Positions 29,775-31,707 of a stretch of 31,707 bases of DNA are shown piece by piece. Below the pieces are notes generated by a model. That model did no database searches. It had not been told where the DNA came from and saw only the letters and a list, made by a program, of their open reading frames with translations. A program made the translations under genes and the position numbers. The stretch covers positions 1 through 31,707 of the forward strand of contig CAJTXF010000024.1 in NCBI GenBank assembly GCA_910580045.1, in the 5' to 3' direction. The DNA is from an uncultured Eubacteriales bacterium. Its GTDB lineage: Bacteria > Bacillota > Clostridia > Oscillospirales > Acutalibacteraceae. The number at the start of each line of letters is the position of its first letter. The stretch's first letter is position 1.

Positions 29775-31046
29775 TTACTCTACAAAATCAAATTCCAGCC
29801 CATAGATATCCACACTATCTCCCTCACCGCAGCCTGCCTCCCGCAGGGCGTCGATGACCCCGGTCTGGATGAGCACCCGCTGGAAGTACTGCAGGGACTC
29901 TGAATCGTCAAAGTCCACAGTCTGCATAATACGCTCCAACCAGGGTGCCTCCACCATATATAGACCATCCTGCTGGGTGACTGTGACCTTATCCCGCTCC
30001 AGCTCCTCCAGGGGACGAAGCTCCACAGGCTCCGGCTGATAGCGCAGAATGGGCGGCAGCTTTTGCAGCTGGGCAGTGATGGCGTTCACAAGGGCGTCTA
30101 CCTGTTCATTGATAGGGGCAATGATGGGGAAGAACTGATATCCCTGCCCCTCCACAAACCGGCGGAAGTCCTCCACCTGTCCCTCCTCCGCCAAATCGCA
30201 CTTGTTGCCTGCCACCAGCATAGGGCGCTCAGCCAGCTCTGGGTTGAACTTGCGAAGCTCCTGATTGATGATAGAAAAATCTTCCTTGGGGTCCCGGCCC
30301 TCGCTGCCCGCTACATCCACAATATGCACAAGCATCCGGCAGCGCTCCACATGGCGCAGGAACTGGTGCCCCAGCCCCCGGCCCTCCCAGGCCCCCTCAA
30401 TCAGCCCAGGGACGTCCGCCATCACAAAAGAGCGGCCCTCACCCAAAGGCACCACCCCCAGCACAGGGGTCAGGGTGGTAAAGTGGTAGTCCGCGATGTT
30501 GGGCTTGGCCTCGCTGACCACGGAAATCAGGGTGGACTTGCCCACATTTGGGAAGCCCACCAGGCCCACGTCCGCCAGCAGCTTCAGCTCCAGCTGCACA
30601 TTAAAGGCCTGGCCAGGCAGGCCGGGCTTGGCGAACCGGGGGGTCTGGCGGGAAGGGGTGGCAAAGTGGGTATTCCCCCAGCCCCCCCGGCCGCCTTTGG
30701 CAATCAGCTGGGGCTCGTCGTCCCAGATGTCAGCAATCACCCGGCCTGTGTCCGCATCCTTGACCAAAGTGCCCCTGGGCACCTTGATGAGCAAATCCGG
30801 GGCCGACTTGCCGGAGCAGCGGCCGCCCCGGCCGTTCTCCCCCCTCTGGGCGGTGTACTTGCGCTTATATCGGAAGTCTGCCAGGGTGGACAGGTTGCTG
30901 TCCGCCTGAAAGAGCACGTCGCCGCCCTTACCCCCGTCGCCGCCGTCAGGCCCCCCTGCGGCCACGTACTTCTCCCGGTGAAAGGCCACTGCTCCGTCGC
31001 CGCCGTCACCGGCTTTCACGTATATTTTTGCAATATCTATAAACAT
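29775..31046 (-). CDS. obgE: GTPase ObgE/CgtA (Obg)
   Basis: A 423-residue, three-domain Obg. The N-terminal glycine-rich Obg fold (1-158) includes VKAGDGGDGAVAFHREKYV and PDGGDGGKGGDV. The G domain (159-330) has G1 GFPNVGKST, switch I with NIADYHFTTLTP, G3 DVPGLIEGA, G4 NKCD. The C-terminal OCT domain (about 345-423) is present. Obg binds the 50S subunit late in assembly and couples GTP level to ribosome maturation and stress response. GGAGGT precedes the ATG. It is co-transcribed with mini-RNase III, another ribosome-maturation factor, which makes functional sense. Confidence 0.97.
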   Translation of the reverse strand: MFIDIAKIYVKAGDGGDGAVAFHREKYVAAGGPDGGDGGKGGDVLFQADSNLSTLADFRYKRKYTAQRGENGRGGRCSGKSAPDLLIKVPRGTLVKDADTGRVIADIWDDEPQLIAKGGRGGWGNTHFATPSRQTPRFAKPGLPGQAFNVQLELKLLADVGLVGFPNVGKSTLISVVSEAKPNIADYHFTTLTPVLGVVPLGEGRSFVMADVPGLIEGAWEGRGLGHQFLRHVERCRMLVHIVDVAGSEGRDPKEDFSIINQELRKFNPELAERPMLVAGNKCDLAEEGQVEDFRRFVEGQGYQFFPIIAPINEQVDALVNAITAQLQKLPPILRYQPEPVELRPLEELERDKVTVTQQDGLYMVEAPWLERIMQTVDFDDSESLQYFQRVLIQTGVIDALREAGCGEGDSVDIYGLEFDFVE

Positions 31047-31082
31047 TTTGGCACCTCCAATCCTCTGAATCTGTACCCCAGG

Positions 31083-31595
31083 CTAACCGAAAATCCGGTA
31101 GGCCCGCAGGGTGAGCTTCTTTCCTGACTCTGCTGCAATCTCCTGGCTCTCCCCCGCCTCGAACCGGAATTTCTCTGCCAAACGGCAGCTGGGGGCATTC
31201 CGTACATCTGCCTCATAGAGATAATACCGGTACCTTCCCAGGCTGTTCAGGTAGTCCAGAACAGCCCGCAGGGCCTCATACCCGTATCCCGCGCCCTGGG
31301 CGGCGCTTTTCAGCCAGAGGCCCAGCTCCGGGGCATCCTCTCTCATTCCGAACACCTCCGCGCTGCCGAGGAATTCCCCCTCCTGGCTGAGAATGGCCAG
31401 CTCCAGCATATTCCCTGCCTCCATCTCCTGGCAGAAGCCGGACAGCACCTGATTGGCAGTCTCCAAATCCGGGAAACTGTCCGGGTACTGGTATTTTGTG
31501 ATTTCCTCAGTAAACTCCCGATAATAGTCCTCTAAATATATTGGCTGATAGGGCTTGATAATAAGCCGCTTTGTTCTGATTTCCAAATTTATCAT
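31083..31595 (-). CDS. GNAT family N-acetyltransferase (RimJ/RimL type)
   Basis: A 170-residue acetyltransferase of the RimJ/RimL class: LEIRTKRLIIKPYQPIYLEDYYREF at the N-terminus (the TxRLxLRP..xxD start), GSAEVFGMREDAPELGLWL (about 75-93), GAGYGYEALRAVLDYL (acetyl-CoA loop) and NAPSCRLAEKFRF, which is the classical N-x-x-S-x-x-x-x-E-K motif. It acetylates an amino group of a protein or small molecule; the substrate is unknown. The ATG at 31593-31595, behind GAAAGGTCAG, is chosen over 31652, which would place the start inside the repeat. It lies 36 bp before obg. Confidence 0.9.
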   Translation of the reverse strand: MINLEIRTKRLIIKPYQPIYLEDYYREFTEEITKYQYPDSFPDLETANQVLSGFCQEMEAGNMLELAILSQEGEFLGSAEVFGMREDAPELGLWLKSAAQGAGYGYEALRAVLDYLNSLGRYRYYLYEADVRNAPSCRLAEKFRFEAGESQEIAAESGKKLTLRAYRIFG

Positions 31596-31625
31596 CTGAC
31601 CTTTCACAATAAGACGATACACCTG

Positions 31626-31707
31626 CCGGCCCGGGGCACGGCCTTTCGCCAAGCAGTACGGACAGGCGGCGACCGGGGTCCAGGGGGGCTTGCCCCCTGG
31701 CGGGGTG
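31626..31707 (+). repeat. Dispersed GC-rich repeat, copy D (cut by window end)
   Basis: CTGCCGGCCCGGGGCACG, CTTTCGCCAAGCA, then GGCGGCGACCGGGGTCC and an 8-bp hairpin CCAGGGGG/CCCCCTGG (31680-31700), followed by CGGGGTG at the end. It has the same order of modules as copies at 10303 and 27623. The 24 bp at 31665-31688 are identical to the reverse complement of 27877-27900. An inverted partner might lie beyond the window. Confidence 0.7.

Noticed and set aside
1..31707. CRISPR array, tRNA or rRNA genes, insertion sequences
   Set aside because: Looked for regular spacer arrays, TTCGAAT-type T-loops and transposase-like frames; none seen. The repeats present are not regularly spaced.

Overview
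The window looks like part of a chromosome from a GC-rich (about 60% by eye) anaerobic gut-type Firmicute. I lean towards an Oscillospiraceae/Clostridia lineage. The reasons are strong AGGAGG ribosome sites, TTGACA/TATAAT promoters, an obg/mini-RNase III pair, YitT, DegV and M42 proteins, an Fe-S aldo/keto reductase, and dispersed GC-rich hairpin repeats. The lineage is inferred from gene style, not from a search. I see no rRNA, tRNA, CRISPR array, transposase or prophage.

Layout. 1-9.5 kb: mixed-strand single genes and short operons. These are an AI-2E-family permease, an HxlR regulator divergent from a flavin reductase, DegV behind a broken PIN-like gene, a GH18 hydrolase, an M42 peptidase with a hemerythrin-(CheX-like?)-receiver fusion, and an Fe-S aldo/keto reductase under a MerR-type promoter. 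9.5-10.8 kb: a small membrane protein with its XRE regulator, then a composite inverted repeat. 10.8-17.3 kb (minus strand): a likely five-gene operon with a near-perfect promoter. It encodes a DHHW/AlgX-like protein, an MBOAT O-acyltransferase, a two-domain ADP-ribosylglycohydrolase, a YjbR/MmcQ protein and a MATE transporter.

17.3-27.6 kb (minus strand): ten genes that look like one envelope-sensing and transport system. They are a peptide-type substrate-binding lipoprotein, a sigma-region-4-only protein, a large lipoprotein, an OmpR-type response regulator, a histidine kinase, two ABC permeases, an ABC ATPase with an E in place of the Q-loop Q (as in LanF/BcrA-type proteins), a secreted CARDB/S-layer-like protein and a small bitopic protein with an FtsX/MacB-periplasmic-like middle. 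Two promoters inside the cluster, one before the large lipoprotein and one before the ABC genes, share an almost identical element: TTACA-N6-TTACA, 8 bp, then an ATACT-type -10. This is the layout expected for activation by an OmpR/PhoB-family regulator, so the cluster's own regulator probably drives both transcripts. This is the best candidate here for an undescribed system.

27.6-31.7 kb: another composite inverted repeat, then a minus-strand housekeeping operon (GNAT, obg, mini-RNase III, GNAT, YitT), and at the edge another repeat copy. The repeat copies keep paired stems while their sequence changes, which suggests the structure matters.
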